A DNA stretch of 64,000 bases from NCBI RefSeq assembly GCF_015689195.1, contig NZ_CP065044.1, positions 4,402,001 through 4,466,000 of the forward strand, in the 5' to 3' direction. This document shows, piece after piece, positions 27,738 through 36,775 of the stretch. Origin of the DNA: Pectobacterium aroidearum (lineage in GTDB: Bacteria; Pseudomonadota; Gammaproteobacteria; Enterobacterales; Enterobacteriaceae). Within the stretch, counting starts at the first letter, position 1; each line of letters opens with the position of its first letter. The position numbers and the translations under genes were made by a program. The notes beneath the pieces are model-generated. The model saw only the letters and a list, made by a program, of their open reading frames with translations. It did no database searches and was not told where the DNA came from.

Positions 27738-29203
27738 ACCTAAGTACACTCCGACATGATATCCCTGCGGGGCTCGTCGTCTTCCTTGTTGCCCTGCCGC
27801 TGAGCCTCGGTATCGCGCAGGCCAGTGGTCTTCCTCCTTTTGTCGGTCTGTTGACCGGCGTCGTCGGCGGTATCGTCGTCACCCTATTCAGTCCGTCTCG
27901 TTATGCCGTCAGCGGCCCAGCCGCAGGTTTGGTCACTATCGTCTCCGGATCTATCGCCAGCCTGGGATCGTTTTCAGCATTGCTATTAGCGATCATGCTC
28001 GCAGGGGTGCTGCAATGCATTCTGGGCCTGTTACGCGCCGGACGCTTTATTACGCTCATCCCCGGCACCGTGATTAAAGGCATGCTGTCTGCAATCGGCA
28101 TCCTGCTGATTATTCAGCAAATCCCGCTCGCCTTCGGCTCGGACGGCGAGGACGATTTAACATCGCTCTTCGACACTTCCGAACCTGGATTCTCCGCCAG
28201 CGCGCTGACTGTCTGTCTGATCGGGCTGGCGATTCTCTGGCTCTGGACCACCAAGCCGGTGCAGAAAATCAGCGCATTGAGCTGGCTTCCCGGCCCGCTG
28301 GTCGCCGTGCTTTTTGGCGGACTCTTTACCGTCTACGGTGAGCGCTTGTCCTCCGAAATGGTCGATAACCTGCCGCGTATTGTCCTGCCGGAATTTGGCA
28401 GTCTGGAACGGTTGATGGGGGAGATGACGCGTCCTGACTGGCAGGCATGGAAGAACCCGGCGGTTTATGTCGTCGCGGTCACGCTGGCGCTGGTGGCTAG
28501 CCTGGAAACGTTGTTAAGTCAGGAAGCGCTGAAGAAAATTCGTCCGCAGCATCCTGCGCCTTCACCGGATAAAGAGATGCGCGCGCAAGGTATCGGGAAC
28601 CTGCTCAGTGGTTTTCTGGGCGGATTGCCGATTACTGCCGTGATCGTGCGTAGCTCCGTCAACGTCAACGCTGGCGCGCGTACCAAATTTTCCATCCTGC
28701 TGCACGGCGTGCTGCTGCTGCTTTGCGGCCTGTTTATGACCGACTTGCTCAACGTCATTCCACTTGCCAGTCTGGCAGCCGTGTTGCTGTATACCGGCTA
28801 TAAGCTGGCTTCTCCGCAACAGTTCCTGCTGCTGTGGCGTCAGGGTTTACAACAGTTCGTGCCTTTCGCCGCGACCGTTATTGGGATCATCGTGTTTGGG
28901 ATGCTGGCAGGCATCGGGATTGGCATCGTGACCCAGTTGGCTTTCAGCATTTACAAAAGCCACCGCAACGCGATGCAGCTCACACGCTACGGCGATCACT
29001 TTGTCCTGAGCTTTCAGCAGAACCTGACGTTTGTACACAACCCGCATCTGCAAAGCTTGCTCAACAAGATCCCCGCCAACAGCGTCGTGATTGTGGAACA
29101 CGACAACGCCGACTACATCGACCCCGATGTCCGCACGATGCTGGAAGATTTTCGCGAAAATGCGCAAGAACGCGGCATCAAACTCAACCAGTGGCCGGTT
29201 TAA
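27734..29203 (+). CDS. SulP-family anion transporter, probable bicarbonate carrier
   Basis: A 489-residue inner-membrane transporter of the SulP/SLC26 family with about 11-12 hydrophobic segments. It starts 'LRHDIPAGLVVFLVALPLSLGIAQASGLPP', split here only by the signature itself, and shows 'YAVSGPAAGLVTIV' near residue 56, the SulP anion-site region. The C-terminal tail after about residue 415 is a short STAS-like domain ending 'IKLNQWPV'. SulP proteins carry sulfate, bicarbonate or dicarboxylates. Translational coupling to a carbonic anhydrase favours bicarbonate, by inference. Confidence 0.88.
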   Translation: MNLSTLRHDIPAGLVVFLVALPLSLGIAQASGLPPFVGLLTGVVGGIVVTLFSPSRYAVSGPAAGLVTIVSGSIASLGSFSALLLAIMLAGVLQCILGLLRAGRFITLIPGTVIKGMLSAIGILLIIQQIPLAFGSDGEDDLTSLFDTSEPGFSASALTVCLIGLAILWLWTTKPVQKISALSWLPGPLVAVLFGGLFTVYGERLSSEMVDNLPRIVLPEFGSLERLMGEMTRPDWQAWKNPAVYVVAVTLALVASLETLLSQEALKKIRPQHPAPSPDKEMRAQGIGNLLSGFLGGLPITAVIVRSSVNVNAGARTKFSILLHGVLLLLCGLFMTDLLNVIPLASLAAVLLYTGYKLASPQQFLLLWRQGLQQFVPFAATVIGIIVFGMLAGIGIGIVTQLAFSIYKSHRNAMQLTRYGDHFVLSFQQNLTFVHNPHLQSLLNKIPANSVVIVEHDNADYIDPDVRTMLEDFRENAQERGIKLNQWPV

Positions 29204-29227
29204 CACACGACTCACCGTAATAACGGC

Positions 29228-29249
29228 AACGCCCTCGGTAGAGGGTGTT
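29228..29249. terminator. bidirectional terminator, sulP / DUF1615 gene
   Basis: A 9-bp stem with one G-T pair (AACGCCCTC / GAGGGTGTT) and a GGTA loop, between two convergent genes. Confidence 0.6.
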
Positions 29250-29252
29250 TGC

Positions 29253-30350
29253 CTATTTAGCTCTCGCTAAACACCGCTGGCGTCGCTCATCAACCCGTTG
29301 GGCAAACCATGCGGTGGTAAGTTTGCGCGTGATCTTCGGACTTTCCAGCGTGATCCCCGGTAGGATGGCGCGCGGCGCTTTCGTGCCCGATTTATCTGCC
29401 AGCGCAAAGACGCGTTCATACAGGCTGGTGTCTTCAAAATCGAGGCTATTGCCCTTCTCCAGCGCACGACGAATCGCGCTGTCGCTCATGTCCAGACGTT
29501 TCCCTAATGCACGCACCGCTAGCTCCGTGGCGCTGGCTTTATCCGAACTGTAGTTGATTAAATCCCCATCCAGCGCCAGCTTAACACCTGTCAGACGACT
29601 CACAGCACGCTGGAACGCCGCATTTCGGCTGGCGTACCGTCCTGCGTTAAAATCCGCGAACCGATAAATGGACTGCGGATAATTTGCGGGATAGTCCAGC
29701 AGATGTTTGATGCCAAAATACATCCCGCCACGGCGGCTGAATACTTCGCGACGAAGCGATCCATCCACGGTATACGGATAACCCTTTGCGTTAGCTTCAG
29801 CAAAGGCGATGCTCACCTGCATTGGCCCACCGGTATGTACCGGGTTTAGTCGACCAAACAGCGTCTGCCCCATCGGCACCATGTCGATGAAATCATCAAA
29901 GATCGCGCTGAGTTCCTTTTCCGTGCGTACTTTATCGAGCCGCTCGCTGTAGCTTTTTCCATTAGGGGATTTGATGAGCAGCGCGGTACGCACCAGAAAC
30001 GCCGGTACATGAACTTTCTCTGCGCGGCGGTCAATCTCCTGCCAGGCGATTTTCGACAAATTCGGCACTTGTGGATCGGCGCTAAACGTCGATTCCTGCT
30101 CAGTTACGGCCAGTACCGAACACAAATTTTCATTACTGGGATCGAGCCCCTGCGCAGTAAATGCCATAGCGATATCCGTCGCCCAACCCTGACGATCTTT
30201 CACGTTGTCCGGCAGCAGTTTGAGTACCTGAGCACGAACATCAGCAGGCCGCGATTCCGGCGTCGTCGCGGTCTTGCTGGCACAGCCCGCCAGCACCAGC
30301 AGAGCCAATGCGCACAGGGGACGAAACAAGGGAATAGAAGAACGGGGCAT
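29253..30350 (-). CDS. DUF1615-family lipoprotein
   Basis: 365 residues with a lipoprotein signal: 'LCALALLVLAGCASK', lipobox LAGC with Cys22. The body matches the DUF1615 family as I remember it ('TEQESTFSADP', 'RLNPVHTGGPMQVSI', 'REVFSRRGGMYFGIKHLLDYP'). A Glu in the 'AVTEQESTF' context and a Gly-rich GGPMQVS segment recall lytic-transglycosylase folds, but no function is established. It is likely anchored in the outer membrane. Confidence 0.85.
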   Translation of the reverse strand: MPRSSIPLFRPLCALALLVLAGCASKTATTPESRPADVRAQVLKLLPDNVKDRQGWATDIAMAFTAQGLDPSNENLCSVLAVTEQESTFSADPQVPNLSKIAWQEIDRRAEKVHVPAFLVRTALLIKSPNGKSYSERLDKVRTEKELSAIFDDFIDMVPMGQTLFGRLNPVHTGGPMQVSIAFAEANAKGYPYTVDGSLRREVFSRRGGMYFGIKHLLDYPANYPQSIYRFADFNAGRYASRNAAFQRAVSRLTGVKLALDGDLINYSSDKASATELAVRALGKRLDMSDSAIRRALEKGNSLDFEDTSLYERVFALADKSGTKAPRAILPGITLESPKITRKLTTAWFAQRVDERRQRCLARAK

Positions 30351-30504
30351 TAGTCTCTCGGCGTCATAATAGGAAGGCTGTCAGAACGTTAGCGCAGCCA
30401 GCACCAATTATCCAGCCGGAGGCAAACGGATGCATTTTACGAATTGGCCTGGCATAGTTAGCGCTATCACTAATCGAATGCGCTAACGAACGGACGAAAC
30501 ACGC

Positions 30505-31296
30505 ATGGCTGCCACCAACCATTGGACGCGAGATCAGTTACTGATCGCCTTCACCCTGTACAGTCAGCTACCGTTTGGCAGACTACATTCGCGTAATCCC
30601 GATATCATTCGCTACGCTAAGTTGATCAACCGTACGCCTTCCGCATTGGCGATGAAGCTGGTCAATCTCGCCAGTCTCGATCCGTTTATTATTGATTCCG
30701 GTCGCACCGGTTTGCGCGGCGCGTCCAACGCCGACCGGGCGCTGTGGCAAGAGATGGACAGCAATCCTGAGTTATTTGAACAGCAGTGCCAACAGGCGAT
30801 GGTATCACTCGAGGCCAGAGCGGCGGAAGCGACAGCAGCCCCCTCTCCGTACCAAACCAACGATAGCGAAATCCCTGATTATCACGGCGGAGAACGCCTC
30901 GCTCAGGTGAAAACACGCATTGGGCAGCAGCTATTCCGCAAACGCGTGCTCAGCAACTACGGCGAACGCTGCTGCGTGACCGGATTGGAAGAGCCTGCGC
31001 TGCTGGTCGCCAGCCACATTCGCCCGTGGAAAACGGCCGCGGAACACCGCCTCAACCCCAGCAACGGCCTTTGCCTGTCCAACCTGCATGACAAGGCCTT
31101 TGATATGGGGCTCATCAGCTTCAACGACTCGCTGGAAATGCTACTTTCTCCACGCATCAAAAAGCTGAAAAGCACCATCAGCGACGTCAATTTCGCCCAG
31201 TACGAAGGCAAACAAATCCACGTGCCAGACACCTACCCGCCCGATCTGGCGCAGATGGCATACCATCGTGGGCATATTTTTTTGGCGCGGGGGTAA
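30505..31296 (+). CDS. HNH endonuclease, restriction-like
   Basis: 263 residues. The N-terminal about 110 residues are helical and may be a recognition domain. The C-terminal part has the HNH_2-type nuclease core: 'RCCVTGLEEPALLVASHIRPWK' near residue 152, with the catalytic His in 'ASHI', and 'LNPSNGLCLSNLHDKAFDMG' near 182 with Asn and His. Such proteins are annotated as putative restriction endonucleases. No methylase partner is adjacent. It is next to a toxin-antitoxin pair on the opposite strand. Confidence 0.85.
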   Translation: MAATNHWTRDQLLIAFTLYSQLPFGRLHSRNPDIIRYAKLINRTPSALAMKLVNLASLDPFIIDSGRTGLRGASNADRALWQEMDSNPELFEQQCQQAMVSLEARAAEATAAPSPYQTNDSEIPDYHGGERLAQVKTRIGQQLFRKRVLSNYGERCCVTGLEEPALLVASHIRPWKTAAEHRLNPSNGLCLSNLHDKAFDMGLISFNDSLEMLLSPRIKKLKSTISDVNFAQYEGKQIHVPDTYPPDLAQMAYHRGHIFLARG

Positions 31297-31301
31297 AGAG
31301 G

Positions 31302-31607
31302 TTATCGGTAAGATGCCGATAGCTTGCGGGAGGTATGTAATATACGCAGGATATGCACTTCGTTTATCTTTCGCTTGAGTGCATAAATAATGATGAAGGG
31401 GAATCGCGTCAGGACCAATTTCCGCCGTTCCCCCGATTTTCCGATATCAAGACCGGCTTCTGGCGTGGCTTCGAGCAACGATACCGATGAGATAAACTTT
31501 TCATCCGCCGCATTCGCAACATCCAACCCCACCTCTTTATACAGATAGCGGTATATTCCTTCACGATCTGCCAGTGCCTGCTTCTCCCATCGGACCTTAA
31601 ATATCAC
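31302..31607 (-). CDS. RelE/ParE-family toxin
   Basis: A 101-residue protein with the ParE-type pattern: 'VRWEKQALADREGIYRYLYKE' at the start, 'SGERRKLVLTRFPFIIIYAL' in the middle and 'VHILRILHTSRK' at the end. ParE members poison gyrase and RelE members cleave mRNA; which applies here is unclear. It overlaps the antitoxin stop by 4 bases, in antitoxin-first order. Confidence 0.85.
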   Translation of the reverse strand: MIFKVRWEKQALADREGIYRYLYKEVGLDVANAADEKFISSVSLLEATPEAGLDIGKSGERRKLVLTRFPFIIIYALKRKINEVHILRILHTSRKLSASYR

Positions 31608-31888
31608 AGCTCACCCCGCGCCGCCCGCGCTTTCAATGCATCCATTCTCTGGCTGACGTCTTCATTACTGACGAACTCACCTTCACCCGCATCATAACGA
31701 GAAAACGCGTCCTGAATCTGCGCTTCCAGCCATTCATCACCCGCGTTGCGCTGATACTGACGTTCTTCTTCTGCCAATTCCTCTGCTCGTTGTCGCATCA
31801 ACTCCGTCAGGCTCACTTGATGACGATCAGCAGCCTGCATCGCCAGTTGCTTGGTTTCTTCATCGATTCTGAAATGGATGGTACTCAT
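31604..31888 (-). CDS. RHH antitoxin (RelB/DinJ-like)
   Basis: 94 residues, starting MSTIHFRIDEETKQLAMQAA, a ribbon-helix-helix DNA-binding start typical of RelB/DinJ antitoxins. The rest is acidic and helical, with 'VSNEDVSQRMDALKARAARGE' as the probable toxin-binding tail. It is expected to repress the pair and neutralise the toxin. Confidence 0.85.
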   Translation of the reverse strand: MSTIHFRIDEETKQLAMQAADRHQVSLTELMRQRAEELAEEERQYQRNAGDEWLEAQIQDAFSRYDAGEGEFVSNEDVSQRMDALKARAARGEL

Positions 31889-31967
31889 TTCCGCCTCCGT
31901 GGTGTCAATTGTGTTGTCACTCTACGCGATCCTCTCCACTTTTTCCTGTTCTTTTTTCATACGAAAA

Positions 31968-33311
31968 TTAGCTATACAAAAACAGGGCGATATAGGGGCT
32001 GTCGCGCGAGATGACGTGCGGGTTTTCATCAAGCAGCGTCCGTAAATGTGCCTGCTGTCGGGTATTTGGTAACATACCCGAACGGTTGAACCGCTGTACC
32101 CAGTACGCCACGCCAGCCTGCGTTAGTGCAGTATTCTCTGACTTAGCATTATCCAGCAGGAACACCAGCCAATCCCATTTATTCAGCTTGTGCGCTAGAA
32201 AGTAGTACACCTCAACGTGTTCTCTGGAAGACGCGCTGTCCAGACAACATTGAAGCTCAGACAGCGACAGATAAATTTTCTGCTGGTAAAACAGCTTCCG
32301 TGCCACCTTCGTAATAGCAATCGAAGGATTGCGCAGAGAATCCAGCAGCCGCTCACGTGCATCGTCACCCGTACGCAGAATAAGAATGCGCAACGCACTG
32401 TAGTAAAGGCTGGGATAACGTTCGTCCAGATTGCGCTCCGCCAGCGCCACAATGCCGTCATAGCGATGCTCATCCAGCCCCCAGAGCGTGGTTTTGCGCA
32501 CGGTAACGGTACTCGCCCGATCCAGTGCCGCAAGATAATGCGCAACCGGATCGTCGTTTCGTTCGCGCAGTAACGCTGAGGCTCGCTGACGCACCAATGC
32601 ATTCTTATCAAACAGTAAAGCAATCAGTTGAGACTCAGACACGGGGAACGCATTGTCTATCACATACTGCAACGCCACCTGCTTGATGGGGGCGAACGAG
32701 TCTTTCAACAGAATGGTCAACACGTCGTGATCGACGTCCTTGTCCGCACTTAGCAGATACCGCGCCGCGTTCACCCTGACTAACGGATCGTGATGCAACA
32801 TCGCCTGCCCAAAGATCTGCTTCAACGGGAAGCACTCACGCTCAGCGAGAATATCCAGTGATAATCGGGCGACGGTTTTGTCTTCCGAGCACAACCCCGC
32901 GAATAGCGACGGCGCGTGTGCCTCCTCAGACAAAAAGCTCACGATCTCATCCACCAGCGGCTGATGATCTTCTCGCTGGCACTGCAACAGCCAGAAAATG
33001 GCAGGAAAATTGGCGACGAAATGCGCGGTGTTATCCGGCGTTAACAGTAGCCGCACGCTCTGTTTAGCCGCACGGCGTACCGGCTCAGCCCAATCATTCA
33101 CCCGCTCAATCAGTGCCGGCAGTGCCGAAACCTCATCCATAGAACCCAGACACAGCACCGCACGTTGCCGAATATGCCCGTTATAGTGACGCGTGAGCGT
33201 TATCAGGTGTGACGCTGAACCCAGAGCATCAGCCTGCGCGGGCCGATAATAGTTATCTGGTGAGGCCACCAGCTTTTCTAACTGGTGCAGGAGTAAATCG
33301 TACGATGCCAT
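31968..33311 (-). CDS. HEAT-repeat protein linked to rtcB
   Basis: 447 residues built almost entirely of helical pairs of HEAT/PBS-lyase type ('NGHIRQRAVLCLGSMDEVSA', 'HDPLVRVNAARYLL', 'KNALVRQRASALLRE', 'ASTVTVRKTTLWGLDE'). No catalytic motif, signal peptide or membrane segment is seen. It starts 16 bp after the rtcB stop and must share its sigma-54 transcript. Its place is the one held by rtcA in E. coli. A scaffold or adaptor for RNA repair is a reasonable inference, no more. Confidence 0.85.
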   Translation of the reverse strand: MASYDLLLHQLEKLVASPDNYYRPAQADALGSASHLITLTRHYNGHIRQRAVLCLGSMDEVSALPALIERVNDWAEPVRRAAKQSVRLLLTPDNTAHFVANFPAIFWLLQCQREDHQPLVDEIVSFLSEEAHAPSLFAGLCSEDKTVARLSLDILAERECFPLKQIFGQAMLHHDPLVRVNAARYLLSADKDVDHDVLTILLKDSFAPIKQVALQYVIDNAFPVSESQLIALLFDKNALVRQRASALLRERNDDPVAHYLAALDRASTVTVRKTTLWGLDEHRYDGIVALAERNLDERYPSLYYSALRILILRTGDDARERLLDSLRNPSIAITKVARKLFYQQKIYLSLSELQCCLDSASSREHVEVYYFLAHKLNKWDWLVFLLDNAKSENTALTQAGVAYWVQRFNRSGMLPNTRQQAHLRTLLDENPHVISRDSPYIALFLYS

Positions 33312-33327
33312 ATTCCCTGCCCTCTTC

Positions 33328-34569
33328 TTATCCTTTCACACAAACCACCTGACGCAGCGTGTGCACAATTTCCACCAGCGATGACTGTGCCGCCATCACT
33401 TTATCGATATCTTTGTACGCCATCGGGATTTCATCGATAACGTCGCTGTCTTTTCTGCACTCGACGTGTGCGGTCGCACGAATCTGATCTTCCACGGTGA
33501 AACGTTTTTTCGCGGCAGTACGGCTCATGGTTCTTCCCGCACCGTGGCTACAGGAACAGAAGCTCTCTTCGTTCCCCAATCCACGTACGATAAAGCTCTT
33601 CGCCCCCATTGACCCCGGAATGATCCCCATCTGACCTTTCTGCGCCGACACCGCCCCTTTACGGGTGATCAGCACCGATTCACCAAAGTGCGTTTCGCGC
33701 TGCACGTAGTTATGGTGGCAGTTCACGCCTTCCTGCTGAGTGGTAAACGGCTTCGTCACAATACGAGACAGCGCCGCCAGCGTATGCGACATCATCACTT
33801 CACGGTTATGACGAGCAAAATCCTGCGCCCACTCCACCGCTTCGATGTAATCGTCAAAGTGCAGGCTTCCTTCCTCGAAATACGCCAGATTACGGTCCGG
33901 TAGATTCGCAATGTGCTGCTGCATATCTTCCTGCGCCAGCTTGATGAACAGCGACCCAATCGCATTCCCCACACCACGCGACCCGCTGTGCAACATCACC
34001 CACACGCGATCGACCTCATCCAGACAGATTTCAATAAAGTGGTTACCCGTTCCTAGCGTTCCCAAATGCTGGTAGTTGTTGGTTTTCAGCAACTGCGGGT
34101 ATTTATCCGTCAAACGTTTAAAACGCGGCTCCAGCAGCGACCAGTGCGCATCCACCGTTTGCGGCGGGTTCTGCCAGGAACCAACATCACGCTTGGAGCG
34201 CGTTACGCTACGTCCGTGCGGCACCGCCTGTTCAATCGCGCTACGCAGCCCCATCAGATTATCCGGCAGGTCGCTGGCAACCAGTGACGTACGCACCGCA
34301 ATCATCCCGCAACCGATATCCACACCAACTGCCGCCGGGATAATCGCGCCACGCGTGGGAATCACGCTACCAATCGTCGATCCTTTTCCCAGATGCACAT
34401 CCGGCATCACCGCCAGATGTTTAAAAATGAACGGCATTTTGGCTGTGTTCAGCAGTTGGTCGCGAGCTTCCGGTTCCACAGGCACGCCCTGCGTCCACAT
34501 TTTTACCGGTGCGCTATTCACGGGTGACATCATGTCGTAATCCTGCGTTTTCATCTCTTCCATTTTCAT
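33328..34569 (-). CDS. rtcB: RNA ligase RtcB
   Basis: RtcB joins RNA 2',3'-cyclic phosphate or 3'-phosphate ends to 5'-OH ends using GTP and Mn2+. The 413-residue protein (E. coli 408) has 'VMPDVHLGKGSTIGSVIPT', 'AVGVDIGCGM' (metal-site Asp/Cys), 'GTGNHFIEI', 'HSGSRGVGN' and the guanylation-site region 'CSHGAGRTMSRTAAKK', whose His is the GMP acceptor. Starts at 34569, 34563 and 34554 are possible. It is driven by a sigma-54 promoter and divergent from rtcR. Confidence 0.95.
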   Translation of the reverse strand: MKMEEMKTQDYDMMSPVNSAPVKMWTQGVPVEPEARDQLLNTAKMPFIFKHLAVMPDVHLGKGSTIGSVIPTRGAIIPAAVGVDIGCGMIAVRTSLVASDLPDNLMGLRSAIEQAVPHGRSVTRSKRDVGSWQNPPQTVDAHWSLLEPRFKRLTDKYPQLLKTNNYQHLGTLGTGNHFIEICLDEVDRVWVMLHSGSRGVGNAIGSLFIKLAQEDMQQHIANLPDRNLAYFEEGSLHFDDYIEAVEWAQDFARHNREVMMSHTLAALSRIVTKPFTTQQEGVNCHHNYVQRETHFGESVLITRKGAVSAQKGQMGIIPGSMGAKSFIVRGLGNEESFCSCSHGAGRTMSRTAAKKRFTVEDQIRATAHVECRKDSDVIDEIPMAYKDIDKVMAAQSSLVEIVHTLRQVVCVKG

Positions 34570-34601
34570 TCTCTTTGTTTGTCATTATTCGCTATAGGTA
34601 T

Positions 34602-34617
34602 TGCCAAAGGCGTGCCA
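34602..34617 (-). promoter_or_regulatory. sigma-54 promoter of rtcB
   Basis: On the minus strand the sequence reads TGGCACGCCTTTGGCA, against the consensus TGGCACG-N4-TTGCW: one mismatch, in the -12 element. It ends 33 bp upstream of the rtcB start. RtcR is the expected activator, binding further upstream in the AT-rich stretch at 34630-34700. Confidence 0.88.
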
Positions 34618-34753
34618 GTTTTCTGAAATAGACAAAATAAAAATATAACCAATTGATAGTTAATAGATAAAAAACAAAACACGCAAACTGGCAACGAAAC
34701 AAAAGAACAGGTAAATTTATCCCATAGGATAATAATTTATAACAAGGTATAGC

Positions 34754-36331
34754 ATGAAGCGTCACGTCGTCATTGGTGTGCTGGGCACCACGTTGGACAA
34801 ACGAGGTAAACGGGAGAATCGCTGGACAAAATGGCGGCCTACCGTCGGCCTATGCCAGCAGCCGGATTTTCCGGTCGATCGACTGGAGCTGCTGCATCAG
34901 TCACGCAACGAGGGGATGGCGCAGCAGGTGGCGGAGGATATCGCCGTGGTGTCACCCGCTACGCAGGTCACGCTTCAGACCGTTGAGTTACGCGATCCGT
35001 GGAATCTGGAAGAGGTCTACAGCGCCTTTCTGGACTTTGCGAGCCGCTACCCGTTCGATACTGAGAACGAAGAGTATTTCATTCATATCACCACGGGTAC
35101 TCACGTCGTGCAGATTTGCTGGTTCCTACTGACCGAAGCCCGCTACCTACCCGCCAAGCTGCTGCAAACCGCACCGGGAGAGAAAGCGGATCGTCCCGCA
35201 CCGCAGGGCATCTATGCCGTTATCGATCTGGATCTCAGCCGCTACGCAACCCTCACCAGCCGCTTTCAGCACGAGCAAGAGCGCTCTGTCTCGTTCCTGA
35301 AATCGGGTATAGAAACGCGCAACAGCACGTTCAACGCGCTGATCGACCAGATTGAACGTGTCGCGCTGCGTTCTACCGCGCCGATGCTCCTGACCGGCCC
35401 GACCGGTGCGGGGAAATCCTTTCTGGCCCAACGTATCTATCAGTTACGCCAGTCTCGCCATCTGGTCAGTGGTCGGTTTGTTGCGGTTAACTGTGCCACG
35501 CTGCGCGGCGACAATGCGATGTCGACATTATTCGGCCATGTGAAAGGCGCATTTACCGGTGCATTACAAGCAAGAACGGGGCTCTTACGTGAAGCGGACG
35601 GCGGGATGCTGTTTTTGGATGAAATCGCTGAACTCGGGCTGGATGAGCAGGCGATGTTGCTCAAGGCCATTGAAGAAAAGCGCTTTTTACCGTTTGGCTC
35701 GGATAAAGAAGTCGGCAGCGATTTCCAGTTGATTGCCGGTACGCACCGCAACCTGCACGAGTGGATTGCACAGGGTAAATTTCGTGAAGATCTCTACGCC
35801 CGTATCAATATGTGGACCTTTCCACTGCCGGGCTTGGCGGAACGGCGGGAAGACATCGAACCGAATCTTGACTACGAACTCCAGCGCTTCACACGCGATC
35901 ACCAAACGCAGATTCGCTTCGATAAAGACGCACGGCAACGCTACCTCACCTTTGCCTGCTCACCGCAGGCCGCATGGCGTGGCAACTTCCGCGAACTCGG
36001 CTCTTCCATCGCCCGCATGGCGACGCTGGCAGAACAAGGCCGCATCACCGTTGCACTGGTAGAGGAAGAAGTTGCCCGCCTGCGAGCAAGCTGGCGAAGT
36101 GATGCGCCAGCAATCGCGCTACCGCCAGAACTCGCCAATATCGATCTGTTTGAACAGCGCCAGCTTGAAACCGTGCTCGACGTCTGTCGTACCGCCAATT
36201 CGCTCTCCGAAGCCGGTCGCCAGTTATTCGCCGTTTCACGCCAGCAAAAACAGAAGCCCAACGACGCTGACCGACTGCGTAAGTATCTGGCACGTTTTGG
36301 GCTGAACTGGGAGGGGTTGAAGCGGGTATAA
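34754..36331 (+). CDS. rtcR: sigma-54-dependent activator RtcR
   Basis: 525 residues (E. coli 532). The N-terminal about 180 residues are the RtcR/CARF-type sensor ('VLGTTLDKRGKRENRWTKWR', 'YFIHITTGTHVVQICWFL'), thought to recognise an RNA-derived ligand. The AAA+ domain has Walker A GPTGAGKS near residue 215, the sigma-54 loop GAFTGA near 265 and Walker B 'MLFLDEIAELG' near 285. The C-terminal end 'DADRLRKYLARFGL' carries the DNA-binding part. It is divergent from rtcB. Confidence 0.95.
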   Translation: MKRHVVIGVLGTTLDKRGKRENRWTKWRPTVGLCQQPDFPVDRLELLHQSRNEGMAQQVAEDIAVVSPATQVTLQTVELRDPWNLEEVYSAFLDFASRYPFDTENEEYFIHITTGTHVVQICWFLLTEARYLPAKLLQTAPGEKADRPAPQGIYAVIDLDLSRYATLTSRFQHEQERSVSFLKSGIETRNSTFNALIDQIERVALRSTAPMLLTGPTGAGKSFLAQRIYQLRQSRHLVSGRFVAVNCATLRGDNAMSTLFGHVKGAFTGALQARTGLLREADGGMLFLDEIAELGLDEQAMLLKAIEEKRFLPFGSDKEVGSDFQLIAGTHRNLHEWIAQGKFREDLYARINMWTFPLPGLAERREDIEPNLDYELQRFTRDHQTQIRFDKDARQRYLTFACSPQAAWRGNFRELGSSIARMATLAEQGRITVALVEEEVARLRASWRSDAPAIALPPELANIDLFEQRQLETVLDVCRTANSLSEAGRQLFAVSRQQKQKPNDADRLRKYLARFGLNWEGLKRV

Positions 36332-36368
36332 ATTCATCATAAATTTATACCTTACGTGTAGGCTACGA

Positions 36369-36477
36369 TATAATTATTCTGTTCCCCTCAGGTAACAGCA
36401 AGATGAAAGTCTTTGTTATCACCACATGGCAAGAGCCTACCGCTTATAGCCATATTTGCTATAAGCGATTGTTTTAA
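36369..36477 (+). other. possible promoter and 24-codon ORF
   Basis: A -10-like TATAAT (36369-36374) precedes a 24-codon ORF at 36403-36477 (MKVFVITTWQEPTAYSHICY...). The ORF runs through the inverted repeat at 36441-36467. It may be a remnant or a leader of the following toxin-antitoxin pair. I see no family match. Confidence 0.3.
36441..36467 (+). terminator. 10-bp inverted repeat between rtcR and toxin-antitoxin
   Basis: CGCTTATAGC/GCTATAAGCG is a perfect 10-bp stem with a 7-base loop, followed by ATTGTTTT. It could terminate rtcR. Being 25 bp before the antitoxin start, it could equally be the toxin-antitoxin operator. Confidence 0.55.
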
Positions 36478-36491
36478 TTAAGGCAGATGAT

Positions 36492-36761
36492 ATGAAAACC
36501 ACAATGTCTCAGAAGTCGGCCCGTGAAGGCCTTGGCAACCCTGAACTGTTCCAGGGAGGTGTTTATATAACGAAGAACGGCTCCGCAGAACTCTTCGTGC
36601 AAACGGCGGCAGAACGGGAAGCAGAACTGCTTGAGAGAGAAAGAGAAAGGCAATCTAACGCACTCTTGAAGTTGGTGATGACGGCCAAGAAAGAAATTAA
36701 AAACGGTCAGGGAATGTCCGCAGAGGAAGCCTTACAAAAATTACGTGAAGCGCGAACGTAA
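36492..36761 (+). CDS. putative antitoxin
   Basis: 89 residues, highly charged and helical: 'GVYITKNGSAELFVQTAAER' in the middle recalls the strand-helix start of Phd/YefM-like antitoxins, followed by a long Glu/Arg-rich helix and 'GMSAEEALQKLREAR'. It is followed after 14 bp by a ParE-like ORF. Classification rests on size, order and partner. Confidence 0.65.
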   Translation: MKTTMSQKSAREGLGNPELFQGGVYITKNGSAELFVQTAAEREAELLERERERQSNALLKLVMTAKKEIKNGQGMSAEEALQKLREART

Positions 36762-36775
36762 AATAAGGAGCCAAT

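Noticed and set aside
36403..36477. type I toxin or conserved small protein
   Set aside because: The 24-residue peptide is not hydrophobic like type I toxins and has no antisense partner that I can see; kept only as a low-confidence note.
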